Shown here: one piece after another, positions 1 through 10,793 of the stretch
Layout: each line of letters starts with the position of its first letter
Position numbering within the stretch: the first letter of the stretch is position 1
NCBI GenBank assembly: GCA_002707155.1
Contig: PAME01000013.1
Span: forward strand, 44,253 to 108,252
From: Crocinitomicaceae bacterium
Lineage (GTDB): Bacteria > Bacteroidota > Bacteroidia > Flavobacteriales_G > Salibacteraceae
DNA: 64,000 bases
Reading direction: 5' to 3'
Position numbers and translations under genes: made by a program
Notes under the pieces: model-generated
Database searches by the model: none
What the model was told of the DNA's origin: nothing
The model's input: only the letters and a program-made list of their open reading frames with translations

Positions 1-1192
1 TGTGGTTTAATCTAATCCAAGTGACTCCTCTATCATCTGACTTGTATAAGCGCACATTACCCGAATACATAATATTTGGGTCGCTATCTGATATTTCGAA
101 TGAGGCGTTGTACCAGCCTTGCGAGTCGTAATTTACTAAATGAGCACCACCCATATTCAAAAGAGTCATCGAGTCTCCGTCATTGAGCGAATAATACATT
201 CGGTTTCCACCCATTAAGTATAACTTATTTGGTTCTGCTTTTGAGATTTCAATTTCGTAGCGTGTATCCGGGAATAAGCCATTAAAATAATTTCGAATTG
301 TCCAAGTTTCTCCTTTATCTTTTGATACATAGAGGTAAGACCCAATGCTTGATGCCGTCCAGTTTGTTGCAAACCAAGTATTTGGGTCGTTTGGTTTCAT
401 CTCTAAATCTCTAAAATCTCGATTATCAGATTTTTTAACCCAATTTACTCCTGCATCTATTGATTTAAAAACACCCGTTTTAGTAATACAAATAAAGTCA
501 GTGGCAGAACCAGTGATTTGGAGGATTTTACCTACCGTTTCATTTTCGATACCTCCATTCGAAGGCAACCAAGATTTTCCTCCATCGGTACTTTTGTAAA
601 CTCCTGCTCCATCGGTTTCGTTGGCATTAATATCGCCAGTTGCCGCGTACATAATTGCAGGGTCAGTTTCGTCGTAAGTAATAAAGGATACTCCAAAATT
701 TGGCAGGTCGTTGTCTACATTTTTCCAGGTTGCTCCTTTGTCTTCAGACTTCCAAATGCCACCTGCAGGAGTTGCTAAGAACATCACATTCACATCCGTT
801 GGGTGAAACGCAAGGTGACTTAGCCTTCCAACTCCACGGGAATAGTTTTCCTCTCGCCAAGGTCCAATTTCTGTCCAACTTCCATTAGCTGATCGCGAAG
901 CATGATTGGAATAATATTCTTTTGACGCACGCATGATATCCTTTACCGATCGAATAGAACCATCATTTTGAACTCGAGGCTCTACGTGGTATCTCCAGCG
1001 CTCAAATTGCTTATGACCGCTGTGCTTAACTTTCTCATTACCAAAGTTTATCCAGTAATTGTCGTATGCATTTACAATGTCAAAATAATTGGCATTATCC
1101 TGCATCATTAATTCTGTCCAAGAAGTATTTTGAGCAAACGCAGTAGAAATGAATGCGACTAAGCTTAGGCACGTTAACAGTATTCGAGTCAT
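1..1192 (-). CDS. Secreted BNR/VPS10 (sortilin-like) repeat protein, partial (3' end lies outside the window)
   Basis: Reverse-strand reading from ATG at 1192 is open to the window edge: MTRILLTCLSLVAFISTAFAQ signal peptide, then repeated Asp-box-like motifs such as GGIWKSEDKGATWKNV, GVYKSTDGGKSWLP, GVFKSIDAGVNWV, YVSKDKGETW. Not in the ORF track because it is open at the edge. Confidence 0.85.
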   Translation of the reverse strand, partial: MTRILLTCLSLVAFISTAFAQNTSWTELMMQDNANYFDIVNAYDNYWINFGNEKVKHSGHKQFERWRYHVEPRVQNDGSIRSVKDIMRASKEYYSNHASRSANGSWTEIGPWREENYSRGVGRLSHLAFHPTDVNVMFLATPAGGIWKSEDKGATWKNVDNDLPNFGVSFITYDETDPAIMYAATGDINANETDGAGVYKSTDGGKSWLPSNGGIENETVGKILQITGSATDFICITKTGVFKSIDAGVNWVKKSDNRDFRDLEMKPNDPNTWFATNWTASSIGSYLYVSKDKGETWTIRNYFNGLFPDTRYEIEISKAEPNKLYLMGGNRMYYSLNDGDSMTLLNMGGAHLVNYDSQGWYNASFEISDSDPNIMYSGNVRLYKSDDRGVTWIRLNH

Positions 1193-1299
1193 AAATTTCC
1201 TTTAAAGTAATAAAGTCGCCAAATGTAGTGAATAGAATACCACTCCTTTGACCATTAAAAGACAATTAATTAACTCAATAGTTGGCTAGAAATTAGAAC

Positions 1300-2817
1300 C
1301 TAGAACGGAGCTTGTTCATCATCGTTCATCTTAGATTTCATTATCATGCCACCATCTTCATCGAACCCGCTATTGGCTTCCAAGTTACCAAATGCGTCGT
1401 CGGCATTAAACTCTTCTCTGTTTGAGAATTTAGCAAGATTACCTTGAAACTTGAGTTTTACAGTGTCCAAACTACCGTTTCTGTGCTTTGCAAGAATCAA
1501 TTCGGCTAAATCATCCGTTGGCAAGCCATCGTCATCCTCCGTAATACCATAATACGCCGGTCGATAGATAAACATTACCATATCTGCATCTTGCTCAATC
1601 GCTCCAGATTCTCTAAGGTCAGAGAGCATTGGTCGTTTTTCGCCGCCACGTGTCTCCACCGCTCTACTCAATTGTGAAAGTGCAATTATTGGAACTCCCA
1701 ATTCCTTGGCAATACTCTTTATCGATCGAGAGATAGATGAAATTTCTTGTTCACGATTTCCTTCATTACCGCCCGTAGTCATCAATTGCAAATAGTCAAT
1801 TATGACCATCTGTATATCGTGTTGCGATTTTAACCTTCTGCACTTTGCCCTCAATTCAAATATGGATAAAGCTGGAGTATCATCAATAAACAAAGGAGCA
1901 TCTGCTAATTTCTTGATCTTAGCGTGCAACTGCTGCCATTCGTGATTTTCCAAGTTGCCTTTTTTCAATTTGTCTTGGGCCAATTCTGTTTCACTAGAAA
2001 TCAAACGGTTAACCAATTGAGCAGCACTCATTTCTAAGGAAAATACAGCAACACCTTTTCCAAATTCTACAGCAGTGTTTCTTGCCATCGACAATACAAA
2101 AGCAGTTTTACCCATACCCGGTCTAGCGGCAAGCACAACCATATCAGCTGGCTGAAACCCACTCGTTAATTGATCCAAATCTCTAAATCCAGTTGGTACT
2201 CCCGAAACTCCACCTTCTTTTTTAGAAACCTCCTCAATACTTTTAATGGACAACTGAATTAAATCGGCCATTTTTTGGCTGCTGCCTTTTAAATTTCCTT
2301 CAGCAATGCTAAACAAATCTTGTTCTGAACGATTTAGGAGTTCAAAAACATCTTGGGTATCGTCATAAGCATCTCGAATAGTCTCGGAAGAAATTCGAAT
2401 CAATTCTCTTAAAATGTATTTCTGGGCAACAATTCTAGCGTGAAATTCCACATTGGCAGCGGATGCTACTCTATTGGTGAGCTGAGATATGTAGTATGGA
2501 CCACCTACAAAATCTAGGTTTCCATTATTTTTTAATTCTTGAGTAACTGTGAGAATATCAACGGGTTCAGAATTATTAAAGAGCTGTGCAACTGCTTCAA
2601 ATATTTTTTGATGCGCCTCTTTGTAAAAAGATTCAGGTTTTAGGATATCAATTACATCATTCAATGCTTCTTTTTCAAGCATCATTGCTCCTAGGACAGC
2701 TTCTTCTAAATCAATGGCTTGCGGCGGCAATTTTCCAGTTTCTAACCCTTGGAAAACGGGCGGCTTTTTACGCTGCCCTGTGCCTTTATTCTGCATGATT
2801 TTTTTAACGCTATCCAT
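1300..2817 (-). CDS. dnaB: Replicative DNA helicase DnaB
   Basis: 505 aa; Walker A ARPGMGKTAF and DnaB motifs VIIDYLQLM, RSIKSIAKELGVPIIALSQLSR. Confidence 0.97.
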   Translation of the reverse strand: MDSVKKIMQNKGTGQRKKPPVFQGLETGKLPPQAIDLEEAVLGAMMLEKEALNDVIDILKPESFYKEAHQKIFEAVAQLFNNSEPVDILTVTQELKNNGNLDFVGGPYYISQLTNRVASAANVEFHARIVAQKYILRELIRISSETIRDAYDDTQDVFELLNRSEQDLFSIAEGNLKGSSQKMADLIQLSIKSIEEVSKKEGGVSGVPTGFRDLDQLTSGFQPADMVVLAARPGMGKTAFVLSMARNTAVEFGKGVAVFSLEMSAAQLVNRLISSETELAQDKLKKGNLENHEWQQLHAKIKKLADAPLFIDDTPALSIFELRAKCRRLKSQHDIQMVIIDYLQLMTTGGNEGNREQEISSISRSIKSIAKELGVPIIALSQLSRAVETRGGEKRPMLSDLRESGAIEQDADMVMFIYRPAYYGITEDDDGLPTDDLAELILAKHRNGSLDTVKLKFQGNLAKFSNREEFNADDAFGNLEANSGFDEDGGMIMKSKMNDDEQAPF

Positions 2818-3114
2818 ATTTACAAAGTAACGGGATTAAACAGAATTGAAGAAAAAAAAATGCTGCAATTGAACTATTCTTATACAGCTTTAAAAAAGTT
2901 TTAAACCGTCTTTTAAACGAGCTTATGAACAATCAAAATGAACCCGAAAGTTTATTTTTAGTCGAACTAAAATACTTTCAGTCCTTTAGAAATATCGCAT
3001 TTATGCAAAGTGAGCTGAACTAAATTCTGACTGTCGTGTGCTTATGTAGTATTGTGCTTCTATTTTTGACTAATATTTTGACACTAGCACCGTTCTAGCA
3101 TCTATTTTACAGAA

Positions 3115-4860
3115 TTGACAAGACTATTTCTCATATTCATTATTACAATTGCTGCGGTCAATCTCTTTGGGCAACAACAAAATAAAATATCCTATCAAGT
3201 TTATTGGTCGGATAACGAACCCTCTAAAAAAATAAAGAAGAACGATAACGGTAAAAATCTAACGGCAAAAGAATTTGAAATTCAGAAAGAACGATTATTC
3301 GGCAAATTATCTGCTGAAGGATATATTGCCAGCGAAATTCTAAAATTTGATTCCTCTTCTACTCCTTGGATTATTGAAGTTGCAATAGGAAAGCAGTTTG
3401 AATGGAAAAATTTGAAGGCTGGAAATGCAGAAGAAGGAATGTTGAGCAAAATTGGCTTTAGGGATAAAATTTATCAAAACAGACCTATGTCCTCTTCTAA
3501 TGTTGAGGATCTTTTTGGTAAGGTTATCGATTATTACGAAAACAATGGTTACCCATTTGCATCCATTCAATTCGACTCCGTACGGGTAAAAAATCAGAAA
3601 ATTGAGGCGCAACTGAAAATTGACAAATCCGTTGAAATAACTATTGACACCGTCATTATTACAGGGACAGCTAAAATTAGTAATCGTTATTTGAGCAATT
3701 ACCTTGGAATCAAATCGGGAGATTTATACAATGAGAAATTAATTCGAGACATTCCGATCCGAATCAAAGAACTTGCTTTTACGGATGAATATAGAACCGC
3801 AGAAGTTGAATTTGGCATTGAAGTCAACTCCACTAAATTGTACGTTTATGTAAACCATAAAAAAGCAAATGATTTTAATGGAATTATTGGTTTTATGCCC
3901 GATGAGAATACGGGGGAATTACTCATTACTGGAGACATTGAACTGAAACTTCAAAATGCAATTGGCAAAGGTGAAGTTGTTGATGTTAGCTGGAAAAAAC
4001 TTCAAACTCAAACCCAAGATCTAAAAGCCAGAATTCAGTATCCGTTTTTATTTGATACCCCAATCGGAGTCGATGCTTCCTTACACATTTATAGAAGAGA
4101 TACCACTTTTAGCACCGTAACTACTGACTTAGGCATTCAATATATATTTAGAGGAGGCGATTATGTTAAAGTGTTTTGGGAGCAGGAACAATCTAATTTG
4201 ATTTCTACCTTCGATTTGGACATTGCCACCGAGCTTCCAGAATATGCCGATGTAGTGATAAATTCCTTTGGGTTTGGGAGCAAAATAGAAGAATTGGATT
4301 ACAGGTTAAACCCAACCAGAGGATTTGATATAGTAGGTCAGGTTGGCTTTGGAAACAAAGAAATCAGACAAAACCCCTCTATCAACCCCGTTTTATACGA
4401 TTCACTTGCATTAAAAAGTACACGAACAAAAGGACAAGTTACTGCTCGGTATTTTATCCCATTTTTTAATCGGCATACTTTTATGATTGGAAATCAGTCT
4501 GGGATTTTAGTAAACGATAACTTATTTACAAATGAATTATTCAGAATTGGTGGGCTTAAAACCTTACGAGGGTTTGATGAAGAGTCAATATTCGCAAGCA
4601 GCTATTCTATTTTTACCTTAGAGTACCGTTTTATACTTGAAGAAAACTCTTACTTCAGTGTTTTTTATGATCAAGGTTGGTATGAAAATCAGAGTTCCAC
4701 AACATTTATTACCGACACTCCCTTTGGTTTTGGAACGGGAATTACCTTCGATACTAAGATTGGCATTTTCTCAATTTCTTATGCTTTAGGGAAACAATTC
4801 TCAAACCCTATACTTTTCAGAGCAGCAAAAATTCATTTTGGATTTGTGAACTTTTTCTAA
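3115..4860 (+). CDS. BamA/TamA-family outer-membrane protein (POTRA + beta-barrel)
   Basis: 581 aa, signal peptide, POTRA-like repeats, C-terminal barrel with RIGGLKTLRGFDEESI and terminal aromatic FGFVNFF; TTG start. Confidence 0.8.
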   Translation: MTRLFLIFIITIAAVNLFGQQQNKISYQVYWSDNEPSKKIKKNDNGKNLTAKEFEIQKERLFGKLSAEGYIASEILKFDSSSTPWIIEVAIGKQFEWKNLKAGNAEEGMLSKIGFRDKIYQNRPMSSSNVEDLFGKVIDYYENNGYPFASIQFDSVRVKNQKIEAQLKIDKSVEITIDTVIITGTAKISNRYLSNYLGIKSGDLYNEKLIRDIPIRIKELAFTDEYRTAEVEFGIEVNSTKLYVYVNHKKANDFNGIIGFMPDENTGELLITGDIELKLQNAIGKGEVVDVSWKKLQTQTQDLKARIQYPFLFDTPIGVDASLHIYRRDTTFSTVTTDLGIQYIFRGGDYVKVFWEQEQSNLISTFDLDIATELPEYADVVINSFGFGSKIEELDYRLNPTRGFDIVGQVGFGNKEIRQNPSINPVLYDSLALKSTRTKGQVTARYFIPFFNRHTFMIGNQSGILVNDNLFTNELFRIGGLKTLRGFDEESIFASSYSIFTLEYRFILEENSYFSVFYDQGWYENQSSTTFITDTPFGFGTGITFDTKIGIFSISYALGKQFSNPILFRAAKIHFGFVNFF

Positions 4861-4894
4861 ATCTAAAACCATAACGAACCATTACCTTTGTCGC

Positions 4895-6169
4895 ATGCGT
4901 TTAATTCGCCATTTGGGTATACTTATTTTCATAAGTTGGTTAGTAAGCTCTTGCACCACTACCCAAAATATGAGCAAATATAATTTTGCCAAGTTGTATC
5001 AAGGATCGGAGCTTGTAATTAAGCCTAAGTTCATTGTCTTTCATAAAACAGAAAGTCTTTCTGAAGTTCATTTTCAAGTGCTTAGCAATGGATTGTTGTA
5101 CAACAAACCTGAAAATTTAGAAGACTATTCGGCCAAACTAAAATTCATGTATTTGCTCTACGAGTCGTTTACTTCAACTACGATAATTGATTCTTCATCC
5201 TTTGTGATTTCTGATATAAACAACCAAAAAGCAACCAAGTCCATTACGGGTATGTTTGAAATAAAAGCGCAATACCCCAAGCGTTATATTCTTAGAATAA
5301 TCGTCAAGGATTTAAACCGAAACATTGAAGAAGAGCAGCTTATTCAGATTGACAAAACCTCTCGACAAAACAGGCAGAATTACTTCATGCAGAATGTAAA
5401 AACTAATCAACCCATAGCATCCTATCAAACCAACAGCAATACAGCAATAAAAATTACGCATAACGACAAAATGATTAAGCGCCTTGTTGTAAAGTACTAC
5501 GATAGAGAGTTTCCGCTATCTCCTCCTCCATTTATAAGCCATAACGCAAAAAGATTTGACTTTGAACCCGACAGTTTCTTTTATGTTACGCTTGATCAAA
5601 ATAGTTCCTTTGAAACTAATTTTACAAGAGAGGGATTGTATCATATTCAGTCCGATTCATCCGCAACCGAAGGACTAACTATTATGAGAGTGGACAAATA
5701 CTTTCCTGCTATTAAAAAACACGAGGATATGTTGCCTTCGCTGCGGTTTATTAGTACCAACAAGGAATACAAATCCATATCAGAGGCAGAAGACCCTCAA
5801 GATGCTGTTGATGAATTTTGGCTGGACAGAACTTCTAGCCCTGACAAGTCAAGAGAACTGATTCGCAATTACTACAGTCGAATTGAAAATTCAAATGAAT
5901 TCTTCACTTCTCACGTTCCCGGCTGGAAAAGTGATAGAGGCTTAGTCTATGTTGTATTTGGTCCTCCAGATAATATTTACCGCTCCGTTTCTGGCGAAAG
6001 TTGGATTTATGGAAACAGCAAATCTCAACCCAATTTAACTTTTAATTTTACCAAAACCTTCAACCCGTTTAGCGACAATGATTTTAGGCTAAAAAGAAGC
6101 CCAGAATACAAGTCGTTTTGGTATAACGCGGTCGACACTTGGAGACAAGGAAGAGTTTATAGCTATTAA
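4895..6169 (+). CDS. GWxTD-domain lipoprotein
   Basis: 424 aa; lipobox VSSC; C-terminal GWKSDRGLVYVVFGPPDNIYRSVSGESWIYG matches the GWxTD family pattern. Confidence 0.8.
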   Translation: MRLIRHLGILIFISWLVSSCTTTQNMSKYNFAKLYQGSELVIKPKFIVFHKTESLSEVHFQVLSNGLLYNKPENLEDYSAKLKFMYLLYESFTSTTIIDSSSFVISDINNQKATKSITGMFEIKAQYPKRYILRIIVKDLNRNIEEEQLIQIDKTSRQNRQNYFMQNVKTNQPIASYQTNSNTAIKITHNDKMIKRLVVKYYDREFPLSPPPFISHNAKRFDFEPDSFFYVTLDQNSSFETNFTREGLYHIQSDSSATEGLTIMRVDKYFPAIKKHEDMLPSLRFISTNKEYKSISEAEDPQDAVDEFWLDRTSSPDKSRELIRNYYSRIENSNEFFTSHVPGWKSDRGLVYVVFGPPDNIYRSVSGESWIYGNSKSQPNLTFNFTKTFNPFSDNDFRLKRSPEYKSFWYNAVDTWRQGRVYSY

Positions 6170-6170
6170 G

Positions 6171-6920
6171 ATGCAAGAAGAAGAAAACGACAATCTAATT
6201 TACGGTATACACCCTGTTAAAGAGGCAATTTTAACTGGAAAAGTCATTGACAAGCTCTTAGTCCAAACAGGATTAAAAGGAGAAAATGCTACCGAATTAA
6301 AGCGCATGGCAAGAAAAGCAGGCGTTGTGCTTAAAGAAGTGCCAGCAGAAAAGTTATTTCGGCTAACGCCAAAAAACCATCAAGGTTTTGTGGGCTTTGT
6401 GTCACCAATAGAAAATGGTTCTATAGAAGAAATACTCCCCAAATTAATAGAGAAAGGCGTTGTACCTAGAATCTTAATTCTTGATGGAATTACGGATGTC
6501 AGAAATTTTGGATCCATAGTAAGAACTGCTGAGTGCATGGGAGTTAATGCAATTGTGTTGCCGGCAAGAAACTCTGTTCCAATTAATGCTGACGTCGTAA
6601 AAACTTCTGCTGGAGCAATATTCAATTTACCCATTTGTAAAGAGATTCACTTTGGAAGCACCATTGAGTTTATTCAAAGTTGTGGTGTGAAATTGGTGGC
6701 GAGCACCGAGCAGGCTAAAGACACTATTTACCAAACAGATCTTACTGGACCTATTGCAATAATAATGGGAGATGAAGGCGCCGGCGTTCATACCAAAACA
6801 CTAGAAAAAGTAAACCATGTGGCTAAAATTCCAATGGGTGGAAAAGTGGCTTCACTAAATGTAGCAGTAGCAGCTGGAATGATTTTATCGGAGGTAGAAC
6901 GTCAACAAAATTTCAAATAA
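6171..6920 (+). CDS. rlmB: 23S rRNA (guanosine-2'-O-)-methyltransferase RlmB (SpoU family)
   Basis: 249 aa; [52 protein letters not shown] motifs. Confidence 0.93.
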   Translation: MQEEENDNLIYGIHPVKEAILTGKVIDKLLVQTGLKGENATELKRMARKAGVVLKEVPAEKLFRLTPKNHQGFVGFVSPIENGSIEEILPKLIEKGVVPRILILDGITDVRNFGSIVRTAECMGVNAIVLPARNSVPINADVVKTSAGAIFNLPICKEIHFGSTIEFIQSCGVKLVASTEQAKDTIYQTDLTGPIAIIMGDEGAGVHTKTLEKVNHVAKIPMGGKVASLNVAVAAGMILSEVERQQNFK

Positions 6921-6922
6921 AT

Positions 6923-7423
6923 ATGGAAGACACGATGGGTAAAGTAGGAATTATTATGGGAAGTAAAAGTGACTTGCCTGTAATGCAGGATGCTGCAGAC
7001 GTTTTAAAAGAATTGGGTGTAGCTTATGAAATTACAGTGGTATCAGCACATCGCACGCCCGAAAGAATGTTCGACTACGCCAAGGAAGCTTACGGAAGAG
7101 GAATTAAAGTAATTATTGCTGGAGCAGGAGGAGCTGCTCATTTGCCTGGAATGACTGCATCATTAACATCATTGCCGGTAATTGGAGTTCCAATAAAGTC
7201 CAGCAATTCAATTGATGGTTGGGACAGCATATTGTCCATCTTACAAATGCCAAATGGCATTCCTGTGGCAACCGTAGCGCTTAACGGAGCTAAAAATGCG
7301 GGTATTCTTGCTGCTCAAATGATTGGAGCGCATCACCCAAATGTTTATCAGAATGTTGAAGATTTTAAAGCGAAACTAAAGACTAAGGTTTTGGATTCAG
7401 CAAAAGAGCTGGAATCGAAGTAA
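6923..7423 (+). CDS. purE: N5-carboxyaminoimidazole ribonucleotide mutase PurE
   Basis: 166 aa; [35 protein letters not shown]. Confidence 0.97.
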   Translation: MEDTMGKVGIIMGSKSDLPVMQDAADVLKELGVAYEITVVSAHRTPERMFDYAKEAYGRGIKVIIAGAGGAAHLPGMTASLTSLPVIGVPIKSSNSIDGWDSILSILQMPNGIPVATVALNGAKNAGILAAQMIGAHHPNVYQNVEDFKAKLKTKVLDSAKELESK

Positions 7424-7449
7424 TAGCTTAACCCAAACGAAACATTAAG

Positions 7450-8307
7450 TTGAAAGCATTTTCCTACTTTTCAAAAATGAAAAATCCTTTGTGGGCAGGA
7501 TGTTTGTTTTTATTGGTTACATCAACTTTATCCGCCTCAAACAATAATTATCCGATAGGCTCCCGAGCCTCTGCAATGGGCAACGCATCGAGCACCTTCG
7601 AGAATGTTTTTGCGAATTTCCATAATCAAGCTGGCCTTGCCGGCGTTAATCGTTTTGGAGTTGGAATAGCCTACAAAAACAATTTTCTTTTGCGCGAAAC
7701 GGGCCTAAAATCTGCCGCATTAGCCATTCCAATAAAATCGGTTGGTGTTATTGGAGTAAACGTTTCTTCTTTTGGATTTGATCAATATGCGGAGAATAAA
7801 TACGGCCTTGCTTTTGCAAAAAAGTTTGGAAAAGTAATCTCAATGGGCTTGCAGCTTGATTACATGCAAACGCGATTCACGGAACCTTATGGAAGTAAAG
7901 GTGTGCTTTTTGGCCAATTTGGCATTCGCGGGCAACTAACTGAAGAATTGGCTATTGGAGTCCATGTTTATAACCCAACAAGAACTAACCTAGATAAGAA
8001 CTTAAACGATAGAGTGCCTACCATTCTTAAATCTGGAATCAGCTATGCATTTAATGAGCGACTAATAACCGTATTTGAAATCGAAAAAGATTTAGAATCT
8101 AAAATGAATTTGAAAGCTGGAGCAGAATATGGCATACATGAAAAATTTGACCTACGTTTTGGCGTAAATAGTTTACAACGAAAAATTTCATTTGGCGCTG
8201 GTATTAACTTAGATGATTGGGAAATTGACTTAGCCTCAGAATATCATCAAGCTTTAGGCTTTGTGCCTAATATGTCTATTCGGTGGCAAATCAAACGCAA
8301 TGATTAA
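7450..8307 (+). CDS. PorV/PorQ-like outer-membrane beta-barrel protein
   Basis: 285 aa; signal peptide, IGSRASAMGNASSTFENVFANFHNQAGLA typical of this barrel family. Start could instead be the ATG at 7477. Confidence 0.65.
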   Translation: MKAFSYFSKMKNPLWAGCLFLLVTSTLSASNNNYPIGSRASAMGNASSTFENVFANFHNQAGLAGVNRFGVGIAYKNNFLLRETGLKSAALAIPIKSVGVIGVNVSSFGFDQYAENKYGLAFAKKFGKVISMGLQLDYMQTRFTEPYGSKGVLFGQFGIRGQLTEELAIGVHVYNPTRTNLDKNLNDRVPTILKSGISYAFNERLITVFEIEKDLESKMNLKAGAEYGIHEKFDLRFGVNSLQRKISFGAGINLDDWEIDLASEYHQALGFVPNMSIRWQIKRND

Positions 8308-10408
8308 TTTGAGGAAGCTCATACTGATTATTGCTTGTTCAATTGGCTCATTCATGGGCTTTTCCCAGGATCAAAAAACGGATAAAGAATCCACTAAAAT
8401 AATTGAAGATAGGATTGAATACTTAATGCAATCCTTAGAAGCGGAAGAGGTCGACTTAACTACACTATTTGATCAGCTTTACTTTTATTTGGAAAATCCT
8501 ATTAACCTGAACGATGCGACAAAAGAAGAGTTAATTGACCTTCAATTATTGAACGATTTTCAGATTCAGGCTCTACTCTACTATCAATCAAAAAACAAAG
8601 GGTTTGCAAGTGTTTATGAGTTACGAACTATTGACGGGTTTGACCCCGATATTATTCAACAAATCCTTCCTTTTATTACTGTTGTTCCCATTGAATCGAA
8701 AAGAAAAATTCGTCCAAAAAATGTGCTAAAATATGGAAGAGACGAGCTTATCGTGCGTCATATAAGAACATTACCTGCTTCTATAGGGTATGAAACGATT
8801 AGCGATTCAGCACAAGCAGAAAATCCAAATGCAAAATACCTAGGCAGTCCTGATAGAGTTTATGCCAGGTACCGATTTAGATACAGTAAAACGATAAGTG
8901 CAGGAATAACCGGCGAAAAAGATCCAGGAGAAGAGTTTGCTCGAGGAAGTCAACAAAATGGATTTGATTTTTATTCAGCGCACTTGTTCCTGCAAAATAT
9001 AGGGCCAGTAGATAAATTGGCAATAGGAGATTACCAATTACAAATGGGACAAGGTCTGACCGTATGGTCGGGGTTTGGGTTCAGAAAATCGCCTACCCAA
9101 ACGGTAAATATTAAACGGTATGCTCAACAAATTAGGCCCTATACTTCAACCGATGAAAACCTTTTTCTGCGCGGGGCTGCTGCAGTATTGGGTAGCGATA
9201 AAATCAAAGTAACCATAGCCTATTCTCAAAAACAAATTGATGGAAATCTAAATCTGCAATTAGATACCTTAACTGGGGAAGAAACCGTTAGCTTTAGTTC
9301 TTTTCAAGCAAGTGGAATGCACCGTTTACCGTCTGAACTTGAAGATAAAGACGCTATTGAGGAAAGAATTCTGGCTGGACGATTAGGAGTAGATTTGAAA
9401 GGCACTCAAATTGGTGTTTTGGGTATTCAATCCGAATACGATCAACCCCTAGATAGGACGCTTTCTTATTATCAGTTCCACGAATTTGAAGGAAATAAAC
9501 TTACCAATATTGGGGTTGACTATCAATGGACGCTTGGTAAGTTTCATTTTTTTGGAGAAACAGCTCAAAGTATTGGCGGTGGAAACGCAACTTTAAATGG
9601 AGTCTTAATGAATTTAGATAGCCGACTAAAATTGAGCGTTTTACAGCGCTACTATGCAAAAGACTATCGCTCTCAATACGCAAATGCATTTGGAGAAAAA
9701 AATGGAGTGCTAAACGAAAACGGGGTCTATTTTGGTGTAGAAATGTATCCTGTTAAGAAGGTGATTATTAATGCTTTTTACGACCTTTATTCTTTTCCAT
9801 GGCTTTCCTTTCGAGCAGATGCTCCTTCTGGTGGACAAGAGTTTAGCGGACAATTAACCATAAAGCCAAAAAGAGGTCAAGAAATCCTTTTACTCTATCG
9901 ACACGAAGCAAAAGAAAGAAATGCGTCGATAGAAAATCCAGTAGCCAATATCCTTACTGATGAAAAATCGAGTCGATACCGTTTTCAATACAGCACTAAT
10001 ATTACCAAGTGGGTTGGGTTTAGAACGCGTGTCGAATTTCGGCAATTTGAGCATGCTCCAGAAAGTTTAAGCGTTGGTTACTTATACTACAATGACCTTT
10101 ACTTTAACATGCTCGATGATAAATTGACCTTAAAAATTCGATATGCATTATTTGATGCTCCAGATTATAATGCTAGACTGTATGCCTATGAGCACGATTT
10201 GCTCTATCAATTTAGTGTTCCCGCTTATTACCTCACAGGAAGCAGGATTTATGGCGTAGTTCGTTATAAAATTTCGGACGGATTAACACTAAATTTCAAG
10301 GTTGGCCAAACCTTCTTAGCCGATAGAGATTATTTTGGAAGCGGTAAAGATTTGATAGAAAATCGGACTCGAACCGAGCTTAAAAGTCAATTAATCTGGA
10401 AGTTTTGA
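8300..10408 (+). CDS. Helix-hairpin-helix-containing exported protein with predicted barrel
   Basis: Internal ATG at 8300 (MINLRKLILIIACSIGSFMGFSQ) gives a clean signal peptide and overlaps the previous gene by 8 bp; ComEA-like INLNDATKEELIDLQLLNDFQIQALLYY then barrel-like sequence. Confidence 0.75.
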   Translation: MINLRKLILIIACSIGSFMGFSQDQKTDKESTKIIEDRIEYLMQSLEAEEVDLTTLFDQLYFYLENPINLNDATKEELIDLQLLNDFQIQALLYYQSKNKGFASVYELRTIDGFDPDIIQQILPFITVVPIESKRKIRPKNVLKYGRDELIVRHIRTLPASIGYETISDSAQAENPNAKYLGSPDRVYARYRFRYSKTISAGITGEKDPGEEFARGSQQNGFDFYSAHLFLQNIGPVDKLAIGDYQLQMGQGLTVWSGFGFRKSPTQTVNIKRYAQQIRPYTSTDENLFLRGAAAVLGSDKIKVTIAYSQKQIDGNLNLQLDTLTGEETVSFSSFQASGMHRLPSELEDKDAIEERILAGRLGVDLKGTQIGVLGIQSEYDQPLDRTLSYYQFHEFEGNKLTNIGVDYQWTLGKFHFFGETAQSIGGGNATLNGVLMNLDSRLKLSVLQRYYAKDYRSQYANAFGEKNGVLNENGVYFGVEMYPVKKVIINAFYDLYSFPWLSFRADAPSGGQEFSGQLTIKPKRGQEILLLYRHEAKERNASIENPVANILTDEKSSRYRFQYSTNITKWVGFRTRVEFRQFEHAPESLSVGYLYYNDLYFNMLDDKLTLKIRYALFDAPDYNARLYAYEHDLLYQFSVPAYYLTGSRIYGVVRYKISDGLTLNFKVGQTFLADRDYFGSGKDLIENRTRTELKSQLIWKF

Positions 10409-10411
10409 GTA

Positions 10412-10440
10412 AAAAAAAGCCCTTTTAACAAAGGGATTTC
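10412..10440. terminator. Putative bidirectional terminator between convergent genes
   Basis: aaaaaaaagcccttttaacaaagggattt: ccctttt/aaaggg stem with flanking A and T runs. Confidence 0.5.
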
Positions 10441-10462
10441 AGCATTATTTTAAGCGCTCTAA

Positions 10463-10690
10463 TTATATAGAACACTCTGTTTTGAATTCAAAATCTCCAG
10501 ATCCAGTAGTGTTATCCAACAAATCACATGCTGTTTCAGAAGTTTTCTTTGTTCCTTTAACTACTGTTGTGTTAGAAGTCGTTCCTCCATCTGGATCCGT
10601 TGTAACGCAAGTACAATCGTAATCCTTCGTACAAGAAGACATTCCGAAAAATAATACTCCTGCAGCTGCTACAAGTCCTAATTTTTTCAT
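10463..10690 (-). CDS. Small Cys-rich lipoprotein, subfamily B copy 1
   Basis: 75 aa; MKKLGLVAAAGVLFFGMSSC lipobox followed by TKDYDCTC. Confidence 0.8.
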   Translation of the reverse strand: MKKLGLVAAAGVLFFGMSSCTKDYDCTCVTTDPDGGTTSNTTVVKGTKKTSETACDLLDNTTGSGDFEFKTECSI

Positions 10691-10793
10691 TTTACTATTT
10701 TTTTAATTCCATACAATAATAAAAGAAATCTTTCTAAAACAGAAAAATATACTGTAATTAAGGGCATTACACCAAACTCATCCGCGGAATACC

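Noticed and set aside
345-888. Three plus-strand ORFs at the left edge
   Set aside because: Antisense to a clearly coding minus-strand Asp-box repeat protein.
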